Source: Alligator mississippiensis (lineage: Eukaryota; Chordata; Crocodylia; Alligatoridae). Taken from it: a stretch of DNA of 64,000 nucleotides. The notes under the pieces are model-generated. The model saw only the letters and a list, made by a program, of their open reading frames with translations. It ran no database searches and had not been told where the DNA came from. Numbering within the stretch: position 1 is the first letter of the stretch; each line of letters begins with the position of its first letter. Shown here piece by piece: positions 1 through 11,133 of this stretch. A program made the translations under genes and the position numbers. The stretch covers positions 91,195,882-91,259,881 of the forward strand of contig NC_081824.1 in NCBI RefSeq assembly GCF_030867095.1, given 5' to 3'.

Positions 1-491
1 CCTGGGGTGCAGCAACCTTCAGCCCACAAACTAAGTCTAACCTACGTTCTTCAGACTGGAACCATGGCTTTGGTAGCATTCAGCAGTGGGCAGGTGGTGT
101 CTCCCTGCACCATGCTGCATTTGGGCACCTGGAGCTCTGGTGGAAGGGGAACTCTGTCCATGCAATGCCATAGTCAAGTGCACAGGCTTCAGCAAAGGGG
201 AGTTTTAACCATGCTGCACTGCAACTGGGCAGTGGGGAAAAGCAACAGTGGCAGATGGGTCTTAGTGCCTGCCCATCCGCAACTCAAACCAAATACTTTC
301 GGCCCTCTGCAGGAAACATTACTGACCCTTGTGTTTTACTCATGGAGGGGCACAAAGGGTAATACAATTCTATCCTTAAATTCCTCTGAAGTTCTTTTTA
401 GGTACTTACAAGAATTTGGATCTGATCCACATTTACAACCTTTGCTTAGCTTTTGTTCTACACATACCTCACTATCCATTCCATAACAGAG
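1..491. other. Unassigned sequence at the left edge
   Basis: A 159-codon plus-strand frame is open here (7-486). It has no recognisable domain, its composition is unremarkable, and it runs up to the flank of a hAT MITE. It is probably a chance frame or an old unrecognised repeat. Confidence 0.4.
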
Positions 492-674
492 CAGTGGTTC
501 TCAATGTTTTCATTTGCAGACCCCTAAAAATTTTTGAATGGAGGTACAAACCCCTTTGAATTATAAGTATGGGTATTCACATACTTTTGACTGATCATAG
601 CCATCTTTTGCAGACCCCTTAGACATAGTCTACTGACCCCTGGGGGTCTGTGGACCACAGGTTGAAAACCACTG
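492..674. mobile_element. hAT-like MITE
   Basis: The element starts CAGTGGTTCTCAA and ends TTGAAAACCACTG, an imperfect terminal inverted repeat of the hAT (Charlie-like) type. The flanks taacagag and atttagag share their last four bases and may be a decayed 8-base target duplication. At 183 bases it is non-autonomous. The interior has two copies of a GACCCCT phrase and no coding capacity. Confidence 0.75.
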
Positions 675-2641
675 ATTTAGAGAATTGGCTCTCATTTCAT
701 CTATATTATCTTCCAGATCTTCTGTGAAAAAAAGTACAATGACAATGACACTTTCACTGTCAATTCATCCTTTTTTTTTTTCCTTCAACAGAGCTCTTCT
801 TCAGGCCAGTGGGACTCATTTCTTGTCCCCTCAGTCTTTGTTTTTCAATTCTGGTTTGTTACCTTGACTTTCTATACTCATTCTTAAAAGGTCAAAATAT
901 TAGGATCAGATTAAGATTGCCATCCCCTTCTTCCCTCTTCTTTTATGTTTTTTTTATTTCCTTAACACTTAATATTGGACTCTGCCTTTTTCACTTCTGT
1001 TGGAAATTAATGGCATAGAATGTACAGCAAGGCTACTTTAGATAAAAGTAACTTGTAAAGACTTGGAAAATTTTCAGGCAATGCCAAATAAAATACTGTG
1101 CTTCAGCTGCCATTGTTTTTTCTTAATTAAAATTATATGGAAAAGTACATAGTGCGATCATCAGCACTACCAGGATTTCACACAGCTCAAATTGGAATCT
1201 ATCCACTGTCTGGCAAAATAATTTATCTTTGCCCTTAATTTAAAATTGAATTTTGATTAACTATAACTAAAGAGTTTCTGGAAGACCTAGGGCAAATCAG
1301 ACTGTTATTTATTGGGAAAATATTTTTGCAGTGCTTGAAGATCTACTCATTAAATGGTCTTCCTCTTAGGTTCATCGTTAACAATAAAAAGTGATGTTAA
1401 TTTGCAATCCTTTTGAAATGATTATTCTAATGATAAGATTTTCCAGTCCTGCAAGGGCACATTGAAGACCTCTAAATCTTGTCAGTTTATTATGCTCTTC
1501 CATAGAGACTAGAAATGCTGACCTAAATAAGTGTAATTAGTTTTTGTGACTCCAGCAAATGACTTGGGTGGAAAAAACTAAGCAAATGTATCAACCAGCC
1601 ATAGCATATTACCCACAAGCTTTTAGGAAGATACTTTCTCTCCCACTCTAGGCCAAAAAAATGTTTTATTAATCTCAAAAAAGGGAAGTTCAAGAAAATC
1701 TCACTGCCAGCAAATCTGTCCACATGCTGGCATCTTTAATTCTTAAATTTATGTCTTATTTTAAATATCATGGGACTGTTAGGTCAGTGCTGTAGTTGTG
1801 TTACTTAGTATTTTTGAGTTACTTGCTCAAAGAATCAGGGCCAAAATGAATTCCACTCTTTTACTTTATTGTCTACTGCTTCATTTTACCTATTTTTGTA
1901 TCATTATATACTATGTTCTCTTTCAATTTTGTTTAAACTAGTAGACTGTGCAATCTTATTGTATGTTTTTAGCAAAAATGATAAATTATATAAACATGAA
2001 TATGATATATTGATATATATATATGTATACATGTGTATATATATGTATCTATATAGATATATAATTATTATTGTTCATTTATGGCATTGTTTTAGCAAAA
2101 CCTATGAACTACTTCTCCTTCTCTCCCACTCCACCCCACCAACCACACATAATCCCTCCCTTCCATACTTTGAAAAATGTTCTGCAATTTTTTCCCTGCC
2201 AGCTAGTAATTCTGTTTTTTGAGCCTTGCAATTCCCCAAGAGAACCAGATCAGAGTCCTGAAAGCAGGCTTCTATATGAAGCCACAGAATTTGTGTTGAT
2301 GAAAACTGCACACACTGTAATGCAATAAAAGTCACAAACCAATCTCAATCATAACCAAATAAAATATATTCCTAATGTTAAACTAGCCTTCTCTAATGGT
2401 TATTCAAAGGGTATTCATGTTGACTTTAAATGTACTAATTTTACACTACATGTCATTCAATTTCAGAAAGTATTCAAACACTACCTTGCAAAACAGTTAT
2501 TTAAGGGGGAAAACTCTTTGCCAGTTAAGACTTGTATTAAGGGCTTAAAGTCAATAGGAGCTTTGCCAGTGACTTCAGAGTGCAGAATCAAGCTCTAAGT
2601 GCAATTCTTTCAAGTGACTATGTAAAAATCAGGCAAAGTTC
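675..2641. other. AT-rich intergenic sequence with an AT microsatellite
   Basis: No gene or clear transposon is seen. A TA/TATG-rich microsatellite lies at about 2010-2065. At about 2545-2600 is a phrase resembling the degenerate 'TTGACTTCAGTGGGAGC'-type repeats that litter sauropsid genomes. Confidence 0.5.
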
Positions 2642-2790
2642 TTTGGGTAGATATTAGACTAAACAGTTGGAAAAGAGTTCTTTGCAAGCTCTTCCAACTA
2701 TTTAGTTGGTCTAATAAAAGATATCACATCTACCCAAAACACCCTTATCTGCCTATGTCCTTAGACCAACACAGATACAACCAACAACTA
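2642..2790. repeat. Inverted repeat with a common sauropsid repeat tail
   Basis: The left arm (2642-2672, TTTGGGTAGAT then ATTAGACTAAACAGTTGGAA) is complementary to the right arm (2692-2738, TTCCAACTATTTAGTTGG through ATCTACCCAAA), apart from about 14 bases present only in the right arm. The text after it, with GTTGGTCTAATAAAAGATAT and GACCAACACAGATACAACCA, is a tail I recognise from interspersed repeats in crocodilians and turtles, but I cannot name its class. Confidence 0.6.
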
Positions 2791-3329
2791 TGTAAAAATA
2801 ACGCCTTCTCTCCAAACAGATTTGCTTCCTGTGTAATGGTCGTGGTAATTGATTTAAAAAATGAGGAGGCTTTTTAACTTATCTTTTTACTAGTAAATGG
2901 AAACTATTTGATTTAGAAATTGCTGAATGACAAAGAATTCTTTTATACTATTTATATTTATATTTGAGCTTTAACTCAAAACTAATTCATAAAAGCAAAA
3001 ATTAAATTATATACTTTTTGTTGTTACTTTGCTCAGATGCTTATCTTCTTGTTTACAAAATAAGTGCATAGATATTGGCACCATTGTGGGTGTGTCTACA
3101 CATGCATTTGATCTGGGATCAGTTTACTTGCAAGTTAACTACTCACGAGTAAATGCTCCAAGGCAGGCATCTACACATGCAGGGACATGGTAACAGATTT
3201 GGTGCTCCTAGCAGCAAACTGCTTCCACTGCCTGTGGCCCTGCAATGGGCCCCTGCCATCACCAGGGGGAGCTTGAGGCTCTGGCTGCAGCTACCAGCCC
3301 TCTTGAAAAGCCAGCCCTGCTCTGTTAAC

Positions 3330-4019
3330 GTTACCATACATCCAGGTTTTCCTGGACATGTTCTCTTTTTTGGACCTCTGTGCTGCATCTGGATGAGTTT
3401 TTTTTAAAAAGAGCTAATATCTAGGTTTTCTGCTGTCCCAGACTGGCTACTTCAGGCTCGGAGCAGTGGGCAAGGTGGTTGGTTGTTGAGGATCACATGC
3501 TGAGAGAGAGAGAGAGAAAGAAGAAGGGCTGGGGGAGCAGGAATCTGTAGGCTGGGAGTGAAGGGCACAGGGAACAGGATGAGTGGCTGTGGGTTGGGTG
3601 TGCAGGGCACTGGCAGCACCAGGGGGCTGTGGGTTGGGAGTGAGGGGCACCACCACGGCTGGGAGGGAAGCAGGGGGCTGCGGATCAGGGGTGAGGGGCA
3701 TGGGGAATGGGATGGATGACTGTGGGTTGGGTGTACAGGGCACTGGCAGTACCAGGGAGATGCAGGTTGAAAGTCAGGGGCACCAGCAAGGGGTGGGGGG
3801 TAGGGAACTGCTGTTTGGGAGGGGCATTGGCAGGGATTGGGTCAGTAGGTCCAGAGTGAGGGGCAGCAGCAGGGCTGGGTGGGGCATGTGGCTTGTCAGT
3901 GAGGAGCAACAGAATGGGCAGGGCACTGCTTCCCCCTCCTCCCCGCCCCCCCCATCCCATCATATTCCCCACTCCGCCATGACAGGTGTCCTTTCTTTTG
4001 GACCTGGAAATATGGTAAC
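3330..4019. mobile_element. Non-autonomous inverted-repeat element with a GC-rich minisatellite core
   Basis: The ends GTTACCATACATCCAGG and CCTGGAAATATGGTAAC are inverted repeats matching at 15 of 17 positions. Next to them are mirrored phrases (GGACATGTTCTCTTTTTTGG and GTCCTTTCTTTTGGACC). The core from 3551 to about 3870 is a minisatellite with a unit near 42 bases containing CTGTGGGTTGGG and GAGGGGCA. No clear target duplication is visible. Open frames across the core on both strands are by-products of the tandem repeat. Confidence 0.65.
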
Positions 4020-4989
4020 TCTATGCTCCCTGATCCCTGGCCAGCCACTTCCATGACCAGGATCAGCATGCATAGTGCAGGGGCAGCATACAGCAGCTGT
4101 TTTGGTGCTGCCCGTGCCCCAGCAATGCCCATGTTGACACTGGATTTATGACTCAGATACCTTGTTCTGGGTGGACCCAAACCCTTAAATTGACCATGAC
4201 CTCTCCATTCAATAATAGGTGAATTTTATCGATACACACTAATAGCAGATAAGAATAATGCAAACAATTTTATATCTACCAGTCCCAGGATTCACAGAGT
4301 CAAGGTATGTCTCGCTCGTACATGTGTTTCACTCCAAGATTCTCTCTTGAATGTTATATGTCAGCAACCTGGAGGTTGGAGGATGAGGCCCACCCTTATC
4401 CAGTGGAGTGTGAGAGACAGGCTGCTGGTATGCCCTCTGTCCATAGTGGCCTTGGGTTCCTTACTCAGGGACTCTTTGCTGCTCTGAAATCACTCCTTTT
4501 GTATTCTTTTTCCCCCTTCAAGTCTCTTCAACTTTGGGCATCATTGATTGGTCTCTCTCTGGTCATCATACCCTCCATGTTTTGTCCTGTCAGCATATTC
4601 CTTTGTTTCACAAACCCATTACATGCACACATCCTAATTTGGGCTTTTACCAGGCCTCCTACTTTGTTCTGCTCCCCAAAACTAGAAATCCCAAGGGCTC
4701 TGCAACTGGGCAATCTGACCTGGCCAACATGGCAGAGTCCCTTATCTCATGTTATGGAACAGTGTGGTACATGTCTTCAATTCCCCAACCTGTGTGTTTG
4801 CTTGCTGCTTGCCTGTGTTAGACAGTGGGCTTTTAAAGAAACTTTGTTACAAACAGGCTTTTAGAAATCAAGTAACCCTTGCCATTCCCCTGGTTTATTG
4901 TTCTAAGGTTTATTGTTACCTATAGGTTTATTGTTCTAAGGCTGACCACCTCTTCCTACACTCCCTGGTCAAGCCCACCTGGACAGCTG
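4020..4989. other. Unassigned sequence
   Basis: A 185-codon plus-strand frame is open at 4307-4864 but shows no recognisable domain. At 4890-4940 GGTTTATTGTTCTAAGG and close variants recur three times. The stretch may be an old repeat; I cannot classify it. Confidence 0.35.
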
Positions 4990-7610
4990 CCCATGGACCC
5001 CCCGCCCATGCCTAGCACCACATTCACTGCATACACATCTCAGAACAACAGCTTTTATTTCTCTCACATCAAACAAACCCCATTCTCCCCTTCCTTCCCA
5101 ACAAATAGACCTCCCTCCCTCCCCAACAAGAGCCCCTCCACCACACACCACACCCACCAACAATAAAGCAACCTCTTCCCCATGCAAACTATTTACAATG
5201 TAGTGGTTTGTGTGGGTGCCCTCCTCTAGCAGTGGGTAGCCATGGGGTGGGGTAAGCTAGAGGGGGAGCCCAGGGACAGGCATCCAGAACCCTGGCCTCT
5301 GGCCATTCCCCTGTGGATGCACATGCTACAACAAGCCCAGTGGACAGCGAGCTCACCAGGGGCAGCAGCGGCCACTGGTCCCCTGGCGTGGGCAGCTCCC
5401 TCTCTATCAGCCAGTGTCCAAGGCCAGCAGGGCTGGTACATGGTCCTGGTCCCATTGCAGGCAGCTCTGGCCCCACACCTGCATGGAGCCGAAGTGAGTG
5501 GTGACCTGTGCTCAGCCAGGGGGGCTGGGTGGTGGAGGACCTGGGGAAGAAGTCAGGGCAGGTCCTCCTACCCCAGGGAGGTGGTGCTGGACCTCCACCA
5601 AGGCCCACAAGGGGGCCTGCTGTGGGCAGCAGGCAGTTGCCAGGGGCCAGGCGGGGCTATGGTTGGGAGGAGGTCAGCATGTGGCATGAAGGTGACTGTC
5701 ACCTTAATGATAAGTTTATGTAGTTTATAGGGTATGTAATAAATGCCCATTAGTCAGTTTAGGCCAGAATTAACAATTGACTAGAATTCTGAGAAAGTGA
5801 ACCCTAAAGGATTTAGACAACTAATCAGAAACTGAGGGCACTAAAGGTTCACCAATGGTATGGAAAGTCCTAGAAACTGAAGGCACTAAGAGTTCACTGC
5901 AAAGGAAAATTCTACTTGGTGGCTAAAATCTTCCCGCCAAGAAATTTTCCATGACATAATATCCGAGCCCAAATATGGGAATAGTGATGAGTTTGGGAAG
6001 GAGGGGCCCATGATGGCAACTCACCCGCTATATAACCCATAACCTACTGTCCCAATTTGGAGGTAACCTCACTTGCAGAACAACAAAGGAAGAATCGCAA
6101 GTGTAGGCCGGATCAGACTGATCACCTGAACAACCCTCTCCGTGAACACGAATCTCTTAGTTCATGCTGAAGCCGCAGAGCGCCCGAGTGGGACTGAAGG
6201 AAGGGGACTTAGTCCTATCAGTATTGAGGCCAGCCCACTGAACTGTACTACTGAGGCCAGCCTATTAAATTGTACTACTAAGGAATGAAACCATATTTAG
6301 GTGGTTGGCTGCTCTGAATCCTAGGATTGTAAGTATAATATAGTAATAACTTTTCTGGTTCAAATTATACAGTTAGTTGTAATTGTAATTGTTTTAAGGA
6401 AGTGCATTTAGAGTATTGTTCCATATATATATAGTTATCGTGTTTTTGATGTTTATGGTACTGAAGTAAAGCAATGTTATATGTTTAGTAAGGAATTTTA
6501 AAATAAAATCGTGTTGTATAAATTAAGTGAGTAATCATTTACTCACTTAAGAAATCGTGCAATTAGCTGAAAATTCCCCTAGCCAGTGCATCAAATGAAA
6601 CAGTAAGTTGTGTGGGATCTTGCCTATTCCATAACCCACTAGAGAACAGTGACTTCCAGGGCCAAGATGGTGTCCAACACTCAGTGGCTCTGGCCTCTCT
6701 GGCGTCCACAGGATTGGTCATGAGCATGCTCTGCTCCCACAGGGCCTTCACATGCTCATGCTCAAGGTCCAGGAGGTGCACCCAGACTTCTTGGTCCACC
6801 CAATCCCATGCATCCTTTCAGGTAATGTCCTCTACTCGCCAGGCCCATGTGTCCACCAGACAGTCCTCCCCAGCCATCATGAGCCAGTCCAGGAGTAGGG
6901 TGCAGTCCTGGGTCCTCCTCCTGAAGAGCTGGTGCATCCGCAGGGCCCTGGGCATAGGCGGTGGTGACCCAGAGCCTGCATCCTGGCTGCCAACTGAGGC
7001 CTCTCCCCATAGTGCAGCTGCAGGGCCTGCAGAGCCATTAGAAAAAGAAGCTGTTTGTGAGAGTTTGGAACATTTCTGAGATAAGATGCTCTGTACCAGA
7101 AGCCCGTGTGCTGCCTCACCTCAGATCAGGGGTTGGGCATGCATGGGTGCCCAGGGACCATGATTAGTTGGGCAGGCAGGCCTGGGTCCCAGAAGCCACT
7201 GGCCAAGCCCCATATCCCCGCTCACTTCTCTGGGGCCAGTGGCCCGCTGGAGGCTAGCTGCAGACAGCCTACCTCCCCTTCCCTGTTCCCAGGACAGGAC
7301 AGGACAGGCTTCTAGCACACCTGCTGCTGTGACTCCAGACCCTGCTGCTCCCCCTTCTCCTCCTGCAGGCCAAGGACCTGCCCATACCCCCATTCTCCTT
7401 GCAGGGGGCTTCCCCATTGAGGCACCCTGGGGCCAACCTTCACCCACACTGGCTCTGTGCCCCAAACATGCCCCTGCTGCTTGTATCCCAGGCTCTGCAT
7501 GAGGAGCTGTTTGCACAGCTTGAAAGGTGCCCAACCCATTATGCCCTGCTACTGCTGATTGCCATGGTGCCCTGGGTGAACCTGCACACCTGCTACTGAG
7601 CTTTGACACT
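4990..7610 (-). mobile_element. Degenerate minus-strand transposon remnant, split by a solo LTR
   Basis: Minus-strand sequence at about 6590-6960 keeps a broken frame with phrases such as LRMHQLFRRRTQDCTLLLDW, DTWAWRVEDI and, from 6799, DQEVWVHLLDLEHEHVKALW. The Trp- and Glu-rich helical style resembles the Myb/SANT-like accessory ORF of PIF/Harbinger elements, but that assignment is weak. Left of the LTR, minus-strand text at 5000-5200 looks like a 3' untranslated end with an AATAAA near 5060. The two parts lie either side of the LTR at 5708-6545 and have similar GC-rich composition. No intact transposase is seen. Many overlapping frames are open here simply because of base composition. Confidence 0.35.
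5708..6545 (+). mobile_element. Solo ERV long terminal repeat (fossil)
   Basis: The element is 838 bases, starts TGATAAGT and ends TTTACTCA, and is flanked by an exact 5-base duplication CTTAA (5703-5707 and 6546-6550). It has a TATA box (TATATAA, 6029-6035) and a downstream AATAAA (6502-6507), which gives U3, R and U5 in the plus direction. No internal retroviral region is present, so this is a solo LTR left after recombination. The class (gamma- or epsilon-like ERV) cannot be fixed from the LTR alone. It is younger than the GC-rich element it interrupts, and the perfect flanking duplication suggests modest age. Confidence 0.8.
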
Positions 7611-8004
7611 GTGGGGGGGGGGGAGGCAAGCCTGGGCTGCTCTGCAACCTCTGCTGGTGCCTGGAGAGCTACCTGTGACTATGCTACAAGTCTCTGCCCC
7701 TCGCAGTCAAGGAGGACATTACCCCTACCACTTCCTCCCAGTGTGGGACTTACCATGTAGGTGGAACAGACATGCATGGAAGCTCTGGTAGTTACGGTGG
7801 TGGAGTTATCATGCACAGAAACTCCAGCAGCTCTGGTCCCAGCTGGTGATAGCATACAGCTCCCAGCAGTGTCCTTGGGCAGTGGGTTGCAGTGTGTAGA
7901 GGCTCCTGAGAAGCTGGCACTGCTGGGGAGAGGGGTATATGATGTGGGGGCAGAGCCCTGCCTCTGCCCCTCACTCCCAAGCCCCTGCTCCCCCAGCACA
8001 GCAG

Positions 8005-8149
8005 GTGTCCCACACTCCTGATCTGCAACTCCCTGCCCCCCTCAGCCCAGCCAGTGCCCCTCACTCCTGACCCACAGCTCCCTGCCCTGCCCTAGCCCTG
8101 CCGGTGTCCCTCATTCCTGACCTGCAGCTCCTTCCCCCCAGCCCTGCTG
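8005..8149. repeat. Minisatellite, three units of about 48 bases
   Basis: Three tandem units each begin GTGTCCC or GTGCCCC, run through a CACTCCTGACC-like phrase and CAGCTCCCTGCC, and end near AGCCC. They lie in a wider GC-rich tract (7611-8400). After them, at 8160-8195, is a CA-rich simple repeat. The style matches the core of the element at 3330-4019 on the other strand. Confidence 0.7.
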
Positions 8150-8299
8150 TCTATGCAGCATGCACATGCGCGCACACACACAGACACACACACAATCTGT
8201 TTCTCTTACCCAGGAGCAGTTTGCCAGGGCCTGCACACAGACCATGTGACCCCCCAACAGCCAATCACCTTGCCCACTCCTCCCAGCCCCAAGCAGCCA

Positions 8300-8405
8300 G
8301 CCCAGGAAAGCAGAGGCAAAGCAAAAACCGGGACATTTGCTTGCATTTGAAAACCTTCTCAGACATGAGGACAGGGAGCCAAAAAAGAGGACATGTCTAG
8401 CACCC
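8300..8405. mobile_element. Probable second partial copy of the 3330-4019 element family, inverted
   Basis: The text AAAACCGGGACATTTGC through GAGGACATGTCTAGC is a reverse-oriented counterpart of the edge of the 3330-4019 element (CTGGACATGTTCTCTTTTTTGG). With the minisatellites on either side it suggests a larger, poorly bounded copy spanning about 7.95-8.94 kb. Confidence 0.4.
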
Positions 8406-8940
8406 GTCCTACTACTTGGAGGTGGCAATGATGGGTGCAGTGGACAGAAACACCAAGCAACAGGGGGGAAGGAGGAGGGGGAGGGGAGTGGCCCTAGGCC
8501 CTGGGCCTGATGCAACAGGGGAAGGGGGAGGGGAGAAGCAGGCCCAGGCCCGATGCAGCAGTGGTCGGGCGGAGGAGAGGAGCAGGCCTGATGTGGTGGC
8601 AGCAGCGGGGGGCCGGGGAGGGAAGGAAGGAGTGGTCTGGCAGTGAGGAGGGGAGGAGCAGGCCTGACACAGTGGCGGCACTTGTGGGGGTGAAGGATTG
8701 GGCCGGCAGCAGCAGTGGGGGAGAGGAGGAGCAGGCCTGATGCTGTGGCGGCAGCTGCAGTGCTGGGCAGGGGGGAGGGGAGGAGTGGGCCCAGGCCTGA
8801 TGCGGAGGGGAGAGGGAGAGCAGGGCTGGACCCCAAAGTGGCGGGAGTGAAGGGGGGAAAAGAGGGGAGTGGGCCCTGACAAGGGGGAGGGGCAGACACA
8901 GGGCTCCGTCCTTGCCTGTACCCCCACTTGTCATTCTTGA
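8406..8940. repeat. Purine-rich minisatellite
   Basis: The phrase GGAGCAGGCCTGATG followed by a GTGGCGGCAG-like stretch recurs at least five times, spaced by G-rich linkers of varying length, between about 8500 and 8810. The strong strand asymmetry leaves a 278-codon minus-strand frame open (8111-8947) that is rich in Pro, Ser and Leu and is not a gene. Confidence 0.65.
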
Positions 8941-10738
8941 TGGCCAATTTGCTAATACATTACATAATGTTTCTTTATAGGAACATCTCGATTCAACCTT
9001 TCATCAGTGTTCATAGAAAACTTGATCTAAAGCCAACTGATATAAAAACCTTCGTTTTAAAAATTACTGCATAATTTTAGAAGAAGGAAGCAAAATTCAA
9101 CACTTTGGGACCTGGAAGCTAACACCCATTGGCGAAGCATAGGGGGTGCACGCAGGTGCACGTGCACCCTGTGAGGTTGGCCGTGCACCCCCTGGAAGTG
9201 CCAGCCATGAAACTGGAAGTGCCTGCAGAAGTGCACTTCTGGTTTCACCAGTTTCGCCGCTGGTGGTTCCGGGCTCGTGATTGACTGCAGCCTCCTTCCC
9301 CCTTTGGCGATCTGGTGCCCCCCCAGACTCTTGAGGCACCAGTTGCTCATGCTAACACCCCTGTTCCAGCCTTTTGTTTTGAGCCAAATTTGCATACTTG
9401 CAGAGCAACCTCAGCACAACAGAAATTCCTTGCCCAGGAGAACCTTCCTATCACCAGTCCTCCTGTGAAATATGAAACATCTTATCAAGGAAGAAGCATA
9501 ATTCAACATCCTGCTTGCCATCAGACACCTTTGAGGTAGACTGCTCCAACTTTTATCTGAGCCTAATTTGCATAAAATGAACTTTTCCAGCCAGGAGAAC
9601 TTACTACCCTCCAGCTTTCCTGTGCAATATGAATTTTCATTTCTACCTGGGTGAAATTTTACAATCTTTACATTCTCCTATGCCTGAGGAAGAGCGTGTG
9701 TGTCTGAAAGCTTTCAAATAAAGATTTTTTTTTTGCAGCTGATAAAAATTATCACCTCTACCACACTGACTACTGAGTTATTGCTACAGACTCTCTGTTC
9801 TTTATATGTTATATAGTAGAAATAGGTTTAAGTGTACTGCTGAGTTACAAGTTAGTTCAATTGTACTGCTTGTCTTGCATTTGTTAAACTATTTACACGC
9901 AATTCTACATCTTTGTAATGCAAGCGAAAAGTCCTTTTTTGGCCATTAAAGTTGATCAGTGCACTGAGGAAATTCTCCTATGTGTTCTAGGAAAGAGGAT
10001 ACCTTATTACCAAGCTATACACTAGCACAGGCTTTGCTTTCAGACAAAGCAACTTACAGAGTTGCTTCCCCTATCACAAGACAACATTTACTGTGAAAAG
10101 AATACTATTTAAACTACTTTGAAGGGGCTGGAGGAATGGAGGGAAAGATATACATATACACATTTTAAAAATAACTCTTTTTACTATTCTCACAATTTCA
10201 TATATTGTTACATGTAAGAAGGTCAGCAATATTTAGGAATCTTATTTTTAATATGCAAATTGAATCAAATTTCCTGTTTACAACTGTAGAATAAGAAATA
10301 ATTGTATAAACGACTTTCCATCAAAAATTTCCTTCAACTGAGAGGATATGAAAGGTCTAATCTGAAGAGATATGTTCATGTTGCAGAATTTCTTCTTGCT
10401 CTTAAAATCTCTGAAGGGAAAAGCTACTGTTGTCTTGAATCTGCCACAAATTTAAAAACAAATAAACAAGTAAAAAATGGTTGGTTCCTTTTGTGGTACT
10501 CTAGTCTTACACCATACCAGTAAAAACATTTATAATTTTAATGAATTGCTGTAAAACAGGAGCCCGGAACACCTAGAGCAGAAGCAGAGTAGAAGGAAAT
10601 ATAATGCTTTATTGCATCTTTGAGCTCTCAAGGTTTTAGTTTAGCCATCTATCAGGGCCAGCCCTATTGCCTCCTTGCCCACAGCTGAAAAACTGTGCCA
10701 GCCAGTGAAAAGTCACTGGTCACTCACCATTAATATGT
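8941..10738. other. Mixed unique sequence and degenerate repeats
   Basis: At 9125-9350 is a palindromic, GC-rich patch with GGTGCACGCAGGTGCACGTG. At 9358-9640 an imperfect direct duplication is present: GAGCCAAATTTGCATA with CCAGGAGAACCTT, and again GAGCCTAATTTGCATA with CCAGGAGAACTT. At 9690-9735 CCTGAGGAAGAGCGTG with GAAAGCTTTCAAATAAAG looks like an interspersed-repeat tail. From 9800 to 10738 I see nothing recognisable. Confidence 0.45.
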
Positions 10739-11133
10739 TTCATAGTTTCATAGTGCTTAGGGTTGGAAGGGACCTAAGCAGAACATCAGGTCTGACCCCC
10801 TGCCCTGGGCAGGAATGGGTGCCAGAGTCATAACACCCCAGCCAAATATCTGTCCAGCCTCCTCTTGAAGATCCCCAAGGTAGGAGAGAGTACCACCTCC
10901 CCTGGGAGTCCATTCCAGAGCCTGGCAGACCTAACTGTAAAATAATGTCTCTTGATGTCCAGCCTGAACCTTCTCTCTAACAATTTGTAGCTGTTATTCC
11001 TAGTAACCCCGAGTGGTGCCCGTGGGAACAGATCTGCACCCAATTCCCACCAAACCATAGTACTGCCAAGTTTAAAACTTGTATTGGTTTGAATGCGGAC
11101 TGTCCACCTCAGAATCTGGATGGAAAAGGCCAT
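10739..11133 (-). mobile_element. CR1 LINE, 5'-truncated, C-terminal end of ORF2
   Basis: The minus strand carries a 101-codon open frame (11133-10828) with NSYKLLERRFRLDIKRHYF and SARLWNGLPGEVV, the conserved C-terminal block of CR1 ORF2. The 3' end on the minus strand is the CR1-type CTATGAAACTATG near 10739, preceded by the family's GGTCCCTTCCAACCCTA phrase. Only the last part of the LINE is present, as is usual for 5' truncation. Confidence 0.9.

Noticed and set aside
4307-4864. 185-codon plus-strand frame
   Set aside because: No domain, no homology I recognise, and other frames overlap it; probably chance or repeat-derived.
8111-8947. 278-codon minus-strand open frame
   Set aside because: It runs over G-rich minisatellites, is mostly Pro, Ser, Leu and Ala, and parallel frames in the same tract are equally open.
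10828-11133. 101-codon minus-strand frame as a host gene
   Set aside because: It is the C-terminal block of CR1 ORF2, a truncated LINE.
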